This document shows positions 10,637 through 22,076 of a stretch of 64,000 nucleotides of DNA, one piece after another. The DNA is taken from assembly GCF_902459465.1 (NCBI RefSeq), contig NC_047082.1, forward strand, positions 186,001 to 250,000, given 5' to 3'. Under the pieces are notes generated by a model. It had not been told where the DNA came from. It saw nothing but the letters and a program-made list of their open reading frames with translations, and searched no databases. How positions within the stretch are numbered: the stretch's first letter is position 1; every line of letters begins with the position of its first letter. Position numbers and translations under genes: made by a program. This stretch comes from Asterias rubens (lineage: Eukaryota; Echinodermata; Asteroidea; Forcipulatida; Asteriidae).

Positions 10637-13600
10637 TACAAATAATATGTTTTTGTGACTAAGCAGCTCTATGAAATTTTATCCAGGTTCAATTCTGCAG
10701 AGCTGCTTAAGAAGAAAATATTGCTCAATTAAATTCTGCTAAGCTTAAATGAGCAGGATACCAGTCACAAATTGTACATCTTACATCTTTGGCCGGTAAC
10801 CTTATTCTGGTAAGCATTATTTCACTGTGCTAAGCCATACTTACATATGAGAGTGAACTGATGGAGTCTTGTATTTTGCGTCTCTGTGTCTGGGCTCGAT
10901 TCTTTAGTTGCTCATTCTCCCTGATGGTTCTATTTAGTTCCTGCAGCTGGCCCTGAGATTCTCGCTGCTGCTCTCTCAACTCATTTAACTCCTGCTTCAA
11001 ATCTCTGCATAGATCCAAACATTATTGACATTTTTATCAACTCCATCCACCCCAAACAGAAACAAATTCAAATGTAGTCTTAAATACCTTGCAGGAAACA
11101 CTGTATGTAGTAAAGTGCCTTGAGCATCACTGTGCGCGTCATTTAGCCTTCGAGAAAGACTCTGCTAGAGTCGAAACATCACGTCAGGCCATTAACTTTT
11201 TTTTATTTATTTGAGTTCTTCAGACTAAAAGACAGTTGCTATGTCACTTGGTTCAGGGCAAGCTTTTTGTAAACTACTTCCAGACGATACCATAGCGCCA
11301 TACATTTATTCAGAATTGTGCAAAAACTTGCCATTATTCCAGGGAAAACCCACTCAGTCAGGTAGGGACTGAAAAACCCAATCCACATAGTGTCCTCGGT
11401 GGGATTGGAGCTGGGGTCCTAGAGGTGCAAGGCAAGGAAAGATACTACTACACCAACCCGACCACTCATTGATGTGTTTACCTTATATCATCCTCCACGT
11501 CACCCTGCAGAACTCTTGCCTTAGTATTACGGTTGGAGTAATAGCGTTGTTCACGCCCAGCGTAGACCTGATCCCCGCTGAGAGTAAACGCCTCCCTGCA
11601 GTTTGCTGGAGTGTGAAGACGAAGCAAGTCTCTGGCGTCTTGGCTAGACCTGATCAAAAGAATGTTCTCCACTGCACGCTGTAAATAAAAATAGATGATT
11701 GTTAAAATCGGGCTTTTCCGTTTCACTCAGTTTCGACTTGAAAAATAGAATAATCAAAATTTCATCTTGAGATTATAATATGCGACAATGCCTCAACATG
11801 TATCCAAAAATTGTGTAATATTGGATTCCAATAGTAAATTATGCAGCATCGCGGCAGTAAACACAAAATAATGGGTGTCAGGTGACGTGTGTTCCAAGAA
11901 TCAAGGCTCGTACCAAGTGACCTATCTCAGCTACATAAAACAAAAGTTGAAAGAAAATGACAAGTGAAGTTGCACTATTTTTTAAAGTGCTGCTTTGTGA
12001 TGTGCTTACTACTTTTTTTAAAAATACAAAATTTAAGCTGCTCCCCACAGTCTATATGTGATTTTACCTGATCAACCAGACAGTTATAAATCATAGGATC
12101 TTCAATGTCCAGCATGTCCAGTAAGGATGGATGTTCTTTACATTGTACGGCGCCTGCTTCAATGTTATACTGTTCCTCCTGTTAATAGAAAACAGCAATC
12201 AGAATCATTCAGCAAACATTCAGGGGCAGTAGGTGGAAGCAGACTCACCAGGTAAATCTATTGTTTCTGTCATATGTCTCTCAATTCCTCAGAGTTTCAA
12301 AGAATACTCATCAAAAATGAGAACAATCTCCTCTACCTTCTTAAAAAACCTCCAAGCAAACCCCCCAAAACAACAACAAAACATTGTATAAGTTAAAACT
12401 GTAATGTTATTTTACCAGCAGTGTGGTGGATCCCCCCTCCTCAAGACAAGAATTGTGTAAATGTTGAGCTACAAGCCCAGCAGTGTGGTGGATCCCCCCT
12501 CCTCAAGACAAGAATTGTGTAAATGTTGAGCTACAAGCCCAGCAGTGTGGTGGATCCCCCCTCCTCAAGACAAGAATTGTGTAAATGTTGAGCTACAAGC
12601 CCAGCAGTGTGGTGGATCCCCCCTCCTCAAGACAAGAATTGTGTAAATGTTGAGCTACAAGCCCAGCAGTGTGGTGGATCCCCCCTCAAGACAAGAATTG
12701 TGTAAATGTTGAGCTACAAGCCCAGCAGTGTGGTGGATCCCCCCTCCTCAAGACAAGAATTGTGAATCTCCCCCCTCCTCAAGACAAGAATTGTGAATCT
12801 CCCCCCTCCTCAAGACAAGAATTGTGAATCTCCCCCCTCCTCAAGACAAGAATTGTGAATCTTACTTGGAAAGCTGAGACGATGACACCAGGTCGACTTC
12901 TCTTGTCAGGAACAAAGCGTGCAATCAACTGATTCAATATGCCCATGTCATGGTAGTCATGGCAACAGAATTTAAACATCAGTCCGCCTAAGCATGCCTC
13001 GATACCAATCGCCCACTGAGGGTCTCTCAATTTCAGATGAGTGCCTGCAAAAAAGGAAAATCATTTTATTGATGAAATTGGACTTGTTTACTGTTGTCAA
13101 CAAAGGACTTAAGTTAAGTTTTATTGGGCTGTGGTGGAAAGCGTTTTGACACTTGCAATCACTGTCTGGTACACGCCAACACCACGGCAGATGACCGGAA
13201 ACACCTCAATCGTCTCAATCGTGTAGTCGGCACTGCTAGCTTTATAATTGGTTGTGGGCTTCCCGCTTTGGGGAAACTTTATGCCGCAAGGTTCTAAAGA
13301 AATTGAGATATGTTACTTCACATGAATTTCACCCTGTGAGTTGTTTATTTGATTGTCATAGGGCATAGGCGCATTGGAGGACTGTGTGCCTTTTGGCAGG
13401 TAAAACCATATTTCTCACAGAAATACAATCCGATGGAAATCCAAAAAAAGTGGACATCTTTTTACCGATGGGTCCCTTGGGTTTCCGATGGAACATATTC
13501 TTCTCTGCAGCTTTCTTGATTTCATTGAGTAGAGTCGGCATGAAGTCACCATAGAGTTTCAGACGATCCTTACGGCTAGCCTCAAGATTACGGACTCGTC

Positions 13601-16600
13601 TCTCAGAAGCATCTATGGAATGCCTGATGTCTGCATCACGCGTCCTGAAATCAACGCAAATAATATGAGATATTTCTTTCAGTTAGTTGGTCCTACCATG
13701 GAGGAAAATTTAAAGAAACAAATAAAACTATGGCATTCACTGGTCAAATAAGATCATTCAACTTTACTAGGCCACAATATTCATTCAATTTCATAAAAGC
13801 TAGCAGTAAGAGCTGGTCAACCATTCAATTGCATCAAGTGTAAATAGGTGAATTACTTGAGTGCGTATGTGGATTCTTTAGCTCTGTTGACAGCGGATGC
13901 AAACTGCGCTAAATCTTGCTCTGTAGTTGCCATCTGAGCTTCTTGGGCCTTCATATGTTCTTGAAGTCTCTGGATCTCGGCTTCTCTAATCTTTCGCTCG
14001 TCCTCATAATCTCTACGTGCACTGGAACAAAATAGAACATAGGATTAGCTGATAGCAAACTGCTTATCAACCCAACCATAGGGCTCTGTATGTGTTTGGC
14101 ATTTTTGATCTTTCCACTCCAGATTGAAGTGACTGCATAATAATAAACTTATTTTACTATCATTGTAAAGACTTGATCTTTCTATTTTCATTGATAGCAC
14201 GCTTAGGTATGGAGGGTGACACGAACAAAACTACGGCTTTTAATCAAAGGGCTTTTGTGCTCAGGCTTGTATTTTTATTTTTTTATTTTTATATCTTGGG
14301 CAACTAAAGTTTGCAATTGTGCTTATGCAGGGTAAAGTGCACAGTTGACTACAGCCATTACTAGGTCTGAAACAGGGTATAAACATTTCAGCTATTTAAT
14401 CACAACCATCCCGATATAGTTCAAAGGGCCAACAAATCAGAGATCAGACTAAATTAAGAAAAATATCAAGCCTGGAATGATGTACGGTCTTGCTGTAATT
14501 AATAAAAGACAGCCAGGCAGTGTACGAATTAGCCCCTATGGCTACAGCTCCAGCTAGATCTCCACATCATCATGCATGGAAGTATGTGACATCATTAGCA
14601 ACAGTCACAGCCGTTATTTCAGATACAGCCTTAAGTATAACATACCTGTTTTTTAGTTCATCGATTCTTTGCTGCATATCGTTTTTGTCGCCGACCAAAC
14701 TCTTCACATGGTTCTGCTGGGAGCTGACCTTTTTCTGTTGGTGCAATCATGAAATTAGTCCAGTGCAAAATCTAATAGCCTTAAGAATGGCCCCTAAACA
14801 TGAATATAATGTTTCCAAAGATACTGGTGAAAGAAAAACCACAACATTTGGCAACACAATATTTATTAAAGGCAATAAAAGTGTGAGGAGTCGGGAGGCA
14901 GATGGAGGAGGGAAAGGGATGTGGCAAGAAATGTTTACCGTTATCTCTCTTTCTTTCTTCTTCTGTTTATCCATTTCTGACTTAGCCATGGCATGCTGAG
15001 GTTGTAGTTCCTTAATCTTCTCACCAAGCTCAGTCAATTGATCTTGAAGACTGTGGCAGTGCGCCTCACTGCTCTCCACCTTGGCCTGAAAGCAAACGAC
15101 AGTAAAGTATAGAAAGCAGTTGAAACTTTTTTCAAAAGAGATCGGAAATACGTTACAGACATTCACACTGAAGTTGAGCTTACTTGGGGTTTGCCTAAAC
15201 TTTTTTATTTCACTGGATGCAAACTTGGCTTTATAATTCTAAAGTTCCATCCGAAGGGATTTGAAGAATTCACAAAAATTCTCACTTAAGTTGAGCTTAC
15301 TTAGAGTTTGCCCAAATTTAATTATTTCATTAGCAAGCCACAATCTTGGCTCATTTAATTTTGGAAATGGCAAATGGAGTAAAACAACTATTTGTACCAA
15401 CCTGGGATGTTTGAATTTTTTCGTCGAATTTTGGTAAGCGACTCTCCTCCTGACTCAGCTCCTTCTGCATGTTATCCAACACCTATAAACAAAAGGATAC
15501 AATGTTAGGGCAATATCACAACAGCAAATTAACTACTTCCAGGTAATCTCCAAGAAGAGAATCCTTTCACATTTTAATGTTCACATGTTATTCTTGGGGA
15601 CCGTAAGACTTGAAAAATTACTCCTGTGCTACCAAAGTGGTCCTGTAGCATGCACTGCAGTTATTTGCCTCCAAGTTGCCTTTAAAAATTGCCTCGAGTG
15701 ACAAGGTCCTTTGGCTGGTCAACGACAAATCGCTCCATTTAAATATATTCTTACCCATCACAGTAAGATCAACCTTTTCTCAAATATTTGTAATAGTGCA
15801 TCATGGATAAAGAATATTTTAGAATTTACAGATTTAATCTATGAAATTGTTGCAGTACCTGCTGTTAAAATATAGGATTCAAACTGCGTCTAGGTACCCA
15901 GCAATATTGGCAGGCCTTGACATAACCCAAGATCTACAGCATGCAATTGCCATGGTGCCCTGTGCTTTTGCTGTGGTGCCCTGTGCTTTTGCCATGGTGC
16001 CCTGTGCTTTTGCTGTGGTGCACTTTGCAAAGGTCCGACACATTTTCCTCATAGAAGCGCCCCTTAGCCGAGGGAAATGCTTTGCCCCTTCAAGAGCACA
16101 GTCCAAGGCGTGTCTTCGTGATGTAGTGGTAAGACATCTGTTCTAAAATGGCAAAGGTTGTGGGCTCGAATCCCACCAGAGTAATTTGGCTGTGGAAAGT
16201 ACAAAGTGTTGTACAGACAAACGCAGGATTCAAACTGCCTCTAGCTACCGGGAAATCTTGGTAGTCCAGGATTCAAACTGCCTCTAGCTACCGGGAAATC
16301 TTGGTAGTCCAGGATTCAAACTGCTTCTAGCTACCGGGAAATCTTGGTAGTCCAGGATTCAAACTGCCTCAAGCTACCGGGAAATCTTGGTAGTCCAGGA
16401 TTCAAACTGCCTCTAGCTACCGGGAAATCTTGGTAGTCCAGGGTTCAAACTGCCTCTAGCTACCGGGAAATCTTGGTAGTCCAGGATTCAAACTGCCTCT
16501 AGCTACCGGGAAATCTTGGTAGTCCAGGATTCAAACTGCCTCTAGCTACCGGGAAATCTTGGTAGTCCAGGGTTCAAACTGCCTCTAGCTACCGGGAAAT

Positions 16601-19600
16601 CTTGGTAGTCCAGGATTCAAACTGCCTCTAGCTACCGGGAAATCTTGGTAGTCCAGGATTCAAACTGCCTCTAGCTACCGGGAAATCTTGGTAGTCCAGG
16701 GTTCAAACTGCCTCTAGCTACCGGGAAATCTTGGTAGTCCAGGATTCAAACTGCCTCTAGCTACCGGGAAATCTTGGTAGTCTAGGATTCAAACTGCCTC
16801 TAGCTACCGGGAAATCTTGGTAGTCTAGGATTCAAACTGCCTCTAGCTACCGGGAAATCTTGGTAGTCCAGGATTCAAACTGCCTCTAGCTACCGGGAAA
16901 TCTTGGTAGTCCAGGATTCAAACTGCCTCTAGCTACCGGGAAATCTTGGTAGTCTAGGATTCAAACTGCCTCTAGCTACCGGGAAATCTTGGTAGTCTAG
17001 GATTCAAACTGCCTCTAGCTACCGGGAAATCTTGGTAGTCCAGGATTCAAACTGCCTCTAGCTACCGGGAAATCTTGGTAGTCCAGGATTCAAACTGCCT
17101 CTAGCTACCGGGAAATCTTGGTAGTCCAGGGTTCAAACTGCCTCTAGCTACCGGGAAATCTTGGTAGTCCAGGATTCAAACTGCCTCTAGCTACCGGGAA
17201 ATCTTGGTAGTCTAGTTGGTAAGACACTGCTCTAGAATTGCAAGGGTCGTGGGTTTGAATCTCACCCAAGATATGCATGTGATTTTTTTTCACAGGACTC
17301 GGGGAAAGTACTGAGTATACAGTGCTAACACACATCGGTGTATGGGGAAATATGAAAAATCAATATTTTTTAGCCCCGATGCAAGTTTAACATCTATTAA
17401 ACACAAATATTGTTCTTCTTTTAATTACTTTTTCTTCTGCAGCCACTTGTGACCATGCAGCCATATGCATTAAGCTTTCTCTCTTCTTGTCTAGCTTTGT
17501 TATGGAATCCAGATCTTTAAACCGTTGCTCATTCTGTATTACTTCTCGCTCTAACTCTGGAAGGATCTGGGAAAACAAAAAATACAAAGAATTAAGCAGA
17601 ATGTCCTGAAACTTGTCCAAGAGATCTCTCCACAAAGAAGAAAGCAGCTGATTGGCTGACCAGTTTGCATGCCAGGTCAAAAAGCCAGACAACGAGTTTT
17701 TTGACCCCTCACCTCTTCTTTTCGCTCTAGTGTATCTTTCATTAGTTCTTTATGTTGTTGGATGTTGTTGTAGTCATCTGTCATCTGCTCCAGCTGGGTT
17801 GCCTTCAAGAAAAACTGCAGAAAAATCACACAATTTGATGACAGAGTGAGGGCGTGTGTGAACAAAACTTACAAGTCAAATTAAATATTTTTGCCATTAT
17901 TGTTTTTTATCAAGTAAATAATATTATCATTTTTCATTTGACCACTGATATCAGGAAGCAGTCTTATTGGGCATGCTTGAAAACATTCCCATCCAAGTTG
18001 GTAGTATAGTGAGGTTTTCAAAACAGACGTACAAATATTTATCTGTGTAGAACGTCATTATTTCACTGGTACTAAGGATGATAAAGAATGACAATTTGAT
18101 AGTTTTAGTGGTAATTACATATATATATCTGTACTCTCCACTCATGCATCGTTAAACAAATTATTCCATCTTGTGTGTTGAAGCTTGAGAATCGACAACA
18201 AGGAATCTAGATTTTTGGGGGTCTTATGTGAATAGGCTTTTGTGTCCAAACTTACTTTGTATTTGTCTTTGGGGTCCTGCGTGTGTAGAAAGTTTCTGCT
18301 GGTGTCTTGGTTTAGAATTGACATAGGATTATCAATCTGCAATAACATCAAACGAGAACAAAATTAGCTGGTACAAATGATCCCAATCATAAGTGCGATG
18401 TAAGGCCTGGCATTATACTGCGGTCATGGAGGCCTTATTACCCCTTCAAAAGTTACCTGTTAAGATTTTTCAAATGGAAGTGCCTTTTGCAAATGAAAAT
18501 GGCCTTGCCCTCTCAAAGATGAAACTCCAGGCCTGCACTGTATGCCGTGCCCACACCACACAAACTGACCAAAAACTTTTGTGGCGGGTAGTGGGAATGG
18601 GGACTTAAATGTCACAACTCTACATTCACAGCAATTGTTACTAGAGAGAAGTTTCAACTTGGGCGAGATTGTCGTTGCGAATCTGTGCAAACCCACCTTC
18701 TTCAGAATTACCAGAGCTTGAGTCCTGCGTTCTTAATCACTTCGCCATGACAAGCTACATTTTGCGAACACTCGCACTAAGTCACTCGGTAGCAATCCTC
18801 CAGAAAAATCTTTTAAATAGAAAAAACTAAATACAAACTGACCTGTATGTTGAACTGGTCTTTAATCTGTTGTAGCTCCGAACACAATTGCGAGATGACC
18901 TTACCAGCCTTGGAGCGGATTTTGTAAGTAGACGATCCGTCAGATTTTATTCGTCTCTCAACAATGATGGTTGAACCGTACTGGTCAGGTTTGAAGGCAT
19001 CTGGACCACGGTTACGGAGCTTTATTGTAATATCAGCAACACTGATAGAATGGAAATGAAGACACTGCTAAATGAAGATACTCTAAATACGGGTTTGACA
19101 TTTCATTAGTTTACAGAGATCTTTGAAATGTTTCATCATCTACTGGTCTGACTTACTGTTCTGTGTTTTTGATGAGATTCTTGACTGATGAGCCACGGTT
19201 TGTAGATGCAGCCTTTCCTCCTAGACCCACAACGATAGCTGTCAAGATGGCACTCTTCCCACCTTGGGCAAACAAAATCAAATCAATATCAATATTATCA
19301 CTTTCAGGCCTTGAACTTCACTCTTAAAAAAATCACAGCAATTTCTCTCTGATAAGGGGCACTTATTTAAGGAAAATGTAAATTGATACTGGAACTTTGC
19401 AAAGGGCACTGCAGCAAAACCACAGGGCACCAGGGCATAAGCCCACATTTTCAATTCAAATTTAGTTGAAGAGGAAGGGAAACGTCAAATTCGTTTAAAT
19501 CATATTTGTCATGAACTTTTTTCCAATGTGCTCATGTGAGTAGAAAAAAAACCTCACTTTAAAGCGGTGAAAATTGCCATTTGATACACTGCCAGTGCAG

Positions 19601-20520
19601 AATTTGACAAGAACCAAAACATCCAATGACATAATTCTGCGTAAAATTGGTCTGTACTTTTTTGTGCGGGGATGTTTTGTTTCGTTCCCGACTGCTTTAT
19701 ACTGAACTTTCACACATGGCGTCATTGAATTTCAACAACTACCAGGTCTTCACATTCCAGGAGGAAGTAAGTTTGTCAGTAAAAAAAATGTCAAAGGCCG
19801 TTTTGATTGCGCCATAGAACCTACAAACCCTGTTTACATCAGCAAGTTAAGGACTGATTTACACTCTCAATATTTACTTCCGTTCCGCCCCACAATGAAG
19901 TTGACATTAGGGCCAAAGTTGAACTCCAGACGTTTATGACACATGAAATTTTTGACGCTGACATGTTCGATGACTCCATACTCCGCTTCACTCTGTGTAC
20001 AGAAAGAGAAAACAATTTCAAGAAATCTAGAGCACTTCTCAAGAAGTTGTATCTCTTATTTTCATTAGCCTTCTTGAAACACATGTATGGCAAACACCAT
20101 AGCCTGTAGGAATACACTGTGTGGTTTAGGCTTATAACTTCTTCATTGACTAGCCTACAGGACCAGTTAGCTAGTCGATTCACTAGACCGTCAGCTTTTT
20201 CACTAGTCCATATTCAAATAAAATACGATGCTTTTCAACATCGAACAAGCCAGCTGGGTCACTTAAGAGTGAATTCTTATTGGTCCAAGGATGTTTTAAA
20301 TGAAACTTGGCCAGTGGACCACTGTTACTATGGAGAATGCTGGTTAGGGTCAAGGCAAGGGTCAACTTACTACAGACACGTCAAAATCAGCACTTTGAGT
20401 CAAGTTGGCCTCCTCCTCCTCCTCACTGTTATATTCCTGATCTGAGGATGATGCCGTCTCTCGCCGAGCCCTCTTGGCTGATGGGCCATCTCCTTTAAGT
20501 CGATGAGGATTCTTCGACAT
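6481..20520 (-). CDS. SMC6: structural maintenance of chromosomes protein 6, complete
   Basis: ATPase subunit of the SMC5/6 complex, which acts in homologous-recombination repair and replication-fork stability. Coding exons, 5' to 3': 20520-20371, 19992-19878, 19262-19157, 19041-18843, 18336-18256, 17814-17713, 17566-17429, 15482-15402, 15085-14939, 14734-14646, 14021-13857, 13644-13466, 13044-12866, 12178-12068, 11678-11482, 11004-10845, 10584-10357, 9737-9600, 9493-9375, 8913-8814, 8491-8333, 7782-7630, 7211-7114, 6601-6481. They sum to 3315 nt, 1104 residues (human 1091). Walker A GRNGSGKS is at 85-92, hinge about 460-680 ([36 protein letters not shown]), ABC signature ALSGGERS at 997-1004, Walker B with catalytic DE at 1026-1027 ([10 protein letters not shown]). 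Long coiled coils flank the hinge. Frame and catalytic motifs are intact. Introns hold several minisatellites and mobile elements. Confidence 0.98.
7850..7972. mobile_element. short palindromic element, 'AGTTAAGACTAGTC' family
   Basis: AGAGTTAAGACTAGTCTTATC with later TCCTATTCTTAGGATTAG forms an imperfect foldback. Related copies are at 26815-26945, 59893-60010 and 62795-62925. Non-coding; lies in an SMC6 intron. Confidence 0.6.
8205..8312 (-). mobile_element. tRNA-like SINE head
   Basis: On the minus strand: A-box-like TGTCATGGCTGAGTGGTCAA, then about 60 bases on a B-box GTGGGTTCGAGTCC. This resembles a class II tRNA (Leu/Ser) start but lacks a pairing acceptor stem, so it is a SINE and not a tRNA gene. 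Related heads occur at 18690-18755, 25308-25380 and 60983. Confidence 0.65.
10595..10633 (+). repeat. SMC6: (TAA)n microsatellite in an SMC6 intron
   Basis: About 12 trinucleotide units just upstream (minus-strand sense) of the acceptor of the exon 10584-10357. It encodes a poly-tyrosine open frame that is an artefact. Confidence 0.9.
10655..10832. mobile_element. palindromic 'GCTGCTTAAG' element
   Basis: Begins AGCAGCTCTATGAAATTTTA and includes AGAGCTGCTTAAGAAG and CTGGTAAGCATTA. Further copies or part copies at 47785-47925, 50118-50310, 51800-51998, 57640-57795 and 60725-60905 share CAATTTCAT, GCTAAGCA and TACCAG(C) blocks and fold back on themselves. It is the commonest element family in the window. 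Confidence 0.65.
11340..11465 (-). mobile_element. tRNA-derived SINE copy
   Basis: Minus strand: GGTTGGTGTAGTAGTATC as head, CAGCTCCAATCCCACC in the B-box position, then the AGTCCCTACCTGACTGAG body shared with 450-660. It lies in an SMC6 intron, beside the acceptor side of exon 11482-11678. Confidence 0.55.
12418..12865 (+). repeat. SMC6: two-stage minisatellite abutting the SMC6 exon 13 donor
   Basis: A 62-bp unit (AGCAGTGTGGTGGATCCCCC then CTCCTCAAGACAAGAATTGT and an A/T tail) repeats about 5 times, the fifth copy 3 bp short. It then collapses into a 31-bp unit (CTCCTCAAGACAAGAATTGT plus GAATCTCCCCC) repeated 4 times. The last short unit runs into the donor GTAAGATTC of the exon ending at 12866. 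Confidence 0.95.
15905..16060. repeat. short degenerate tandem block in a dispersed repeat
   Basis: Four 20-22 bp units of the type CATGGTGCCCTGTGCTTTTG lie inside a dispersed element. The reverse complement of this element (TTCAGGCCTTGAACTT ... TTTGCAAAGGGCAC) is seen at 19305-19440 and 35725-35960. Confidence 0.7.
16108..16200 (+). mobile_element. tRNA-like SINE head
   Basis: A-box-like GTAGTGGTAAGACATC (about 16123-16138) and B-box-like GGGCTCGAATCCCACC about 25 bases on. No acceptor stem pairing is evident. It lies immediately left of the 43-bp minisatellite; a related SINE head lies immediately right of it. Confidence 0.6.
16224..17213 (+). repeat. 43-bp minisatellite, about 23 copies
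   Basis: Unit CAGGATTCAAACTGCCTCTA + GCTACCGGGAAATCTTGGTA + GTC repeats about 23 times with few changes (CAGGGTTC, TAGGATTC variants), 990 bp in total. It lies in the SMC6 intron between exons 17566-17429 and 15482-15402. The variants recur in blocks, which points to recent multi-unit duplication. Confidence 0.97.
17214..17345 (+). mobile_element. SINE with tRNA-like head and conserved 3' body
   Basis: TAGTTGGTAAGACACTGC, then B-box-like GTGGGTTTGAATCTCACC, then a body GGACTCGGGGAAAGTACTGA and TACAGTGCTAACACAC. The body recurs at 24360-24420 and 48205-48262. Confidence 0.7.
18690..18755 (-). mobile_element. decayed tRNA-like SINE head
   Basis: Minus-strand GCTTGTCATGGCGAAGTGAT and later GTGGGTTTGCACAG are decayed A- and B-box positions matching the copy at 8205-8312. 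Confidence 0.45.
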
Positions 20521-21211
20521 GATTGCTTATGTTGCTAGTTGATGACGCTGTGGGATTTGACGCTGTAGAAAACAACAATAACCAATGTCACACTAAATGG
20601 ACATTTATTTTTCTATACATTAAATTTAATGACACAAATTATTAAAGGATACAAAAAAACCAAATAGAAATCAATAAACAATTGGAAGGATTGTCGCACG
20701 CCATGCGTGAGCACGCCGTGCATAACAACTCAACACACCTTGGTAGCGAATGCCCCATCTGCCTACCCATAATGCAGTGCAGTTCTGAAGTGAAAATCGT
20801 GATAAACCTTATGTCATATGATGGGCAGGAAACCACTTCCCTTGATTGTGGGGAAAACTTGGATAACTTCTATTTCTACCTAAGCAATTTCTGATGCTTT
20901 TAAGCAGCTCAATGAAACTTGGCCCTGATTACATTGCAATTGCATGGCATGGGTTTTTCCATTATTTTGCACACTGTGACAGGATGACTGACCTCCATGT
21001 TGACACACGTACACGTACTACTACAGTACTCTACTTGAGCGGTAGTACCGTGGTGTGTGTGGTTCTTGTTTGTTATGAAACATTTTCACTCAAAACCATG
21101 AAAAATTGAAACTGTCCCAAATTCACAAACATGTTTCCAGCTACCGAGACCCGTGGATGTAAAAAAATAAATAAAATTAGTATGATTGGAACAGAACCTT
21201 ATCTTACATAC

Positions 21212-21300
21212 CTTTCACATCAACAGTAAGGCTTCTCATCACCCACAATAATCAAAATGTAGAGTTTTAACTGGAAAGCTGACAACTGACGTTTGTCAGT
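21212..21300 (-). other. SMC6: probable 5' UTR exon of SMC6
   Basis: The first coding exon is preceded on the minus strand by an acceptor (TTTTCTACAG ending near 20562), which implies an upstream untranslated exon. A strong donor, AAAG then GTATGTAAG, lies at 21212/21211 and would end such an exon. The upstream limit near 21300 is a guess. Confidence 0.45.
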
Positions 21301-21328
21301 CGAGGAAAAAATGTGCGCGTGAAGATTG

Positions 21329-21984
21329 GGTCCTACTAAAAGCCGACAATTCGCCGACAACGCCGACAACAAGTCCAGAGCGCCGACAACTCGCCGCCAA
21401 CAAGTTTTAATTACCTCGAAAATTGCCAATATACCATAGATGTATTAGAACTATATGTGTTCTGTAATATAAACATAAATTTAATGGAAAAACTTCACGA
21501 AAAGTGTGAATTTTTAACCAGAAAAAAAACTGAACGTTCACGGAAAACGGTCGGACGCCATCTTGGCTTAAAATCGTGTTCGGACCAGTCCACTATGATG
21601 CGGGTGAGTCAGACTTAGCAATAGAGGGCGGGCGTCATGCACTGCTCACACTGCAGTGAAGGTCTTCACATGAAGCCCGCCCTCTGTTGTTGACAAGTGC
21701 TAAATCTACCCGTATCATAATGGTCTGGTCCAAACACGGTTTTTAAGCCAAGATGGCGTCCGACCGCTTTTCGTGCAAATGAAGTTTTTTTCTGGTTAAA
21801 AATTCACACTTTTTGTGAAGTTTTTCCATTAACTTTATGTTTATATTACAGAACACATATAACTCTAATACATCTATGGTTTATTGGCCATTTTTGAGGT
21901 AATTAAAACTTGTTGGCGGCGAGTTGTCGGCGCTCTGGACTTGTTGTCGGCGTTGTCGGCGAGCTGTCGGCTTTTAGTAGGACC
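21329..21984. mobile_element. 656-bp foldback element between the SMC6 and PPIE starts
   Basis: Left end GGTCCTACTAAAAGCCGAC and right end GTCGGCTTTTAGTAGGACC are exact inverse complements. The similarity continues inward for roughly 300 bases per arm (for example GCCATCTTGGCTTAAAA at left and TTTTAAGCCAAGATGGC at right) to a loop near 21640-21670. Both arms encode the same short open frame (MAIFEVIKTCWRRVVGALDL) in mirrored orientation, a consequence of the inversion and not evidence of a protein. No target duplication was found. Confidence 0.9.
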
Positions 21985-22076
21985 GCGAAGGTTTGACCAG
22001 TACTTTGGTCTTAGACCCAGACGTGTTACCAATAGACGGAGCCTAAATTCGTACGTGAAGCCAGACTAAAGTGAAA

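Noticed and set aside
13081-13330. LINE-like fragment (ACACTTGCAATCACTGTCTG, then CACCTCAATCGTCTCAATCG) in an SMC6 intron
   Set aside because: It faintly resembles the end of a reverse-transcriptase ORF, but the frame is too short and broken for a secure call.
21884-22069. Shared open frame MAIFEVIKTCWRRVVGALDL in both arms of the foldback as a conserved protein
   Set aside because: The identity results from the inverted repeat itself. Bases outside codons are conserved equally well.
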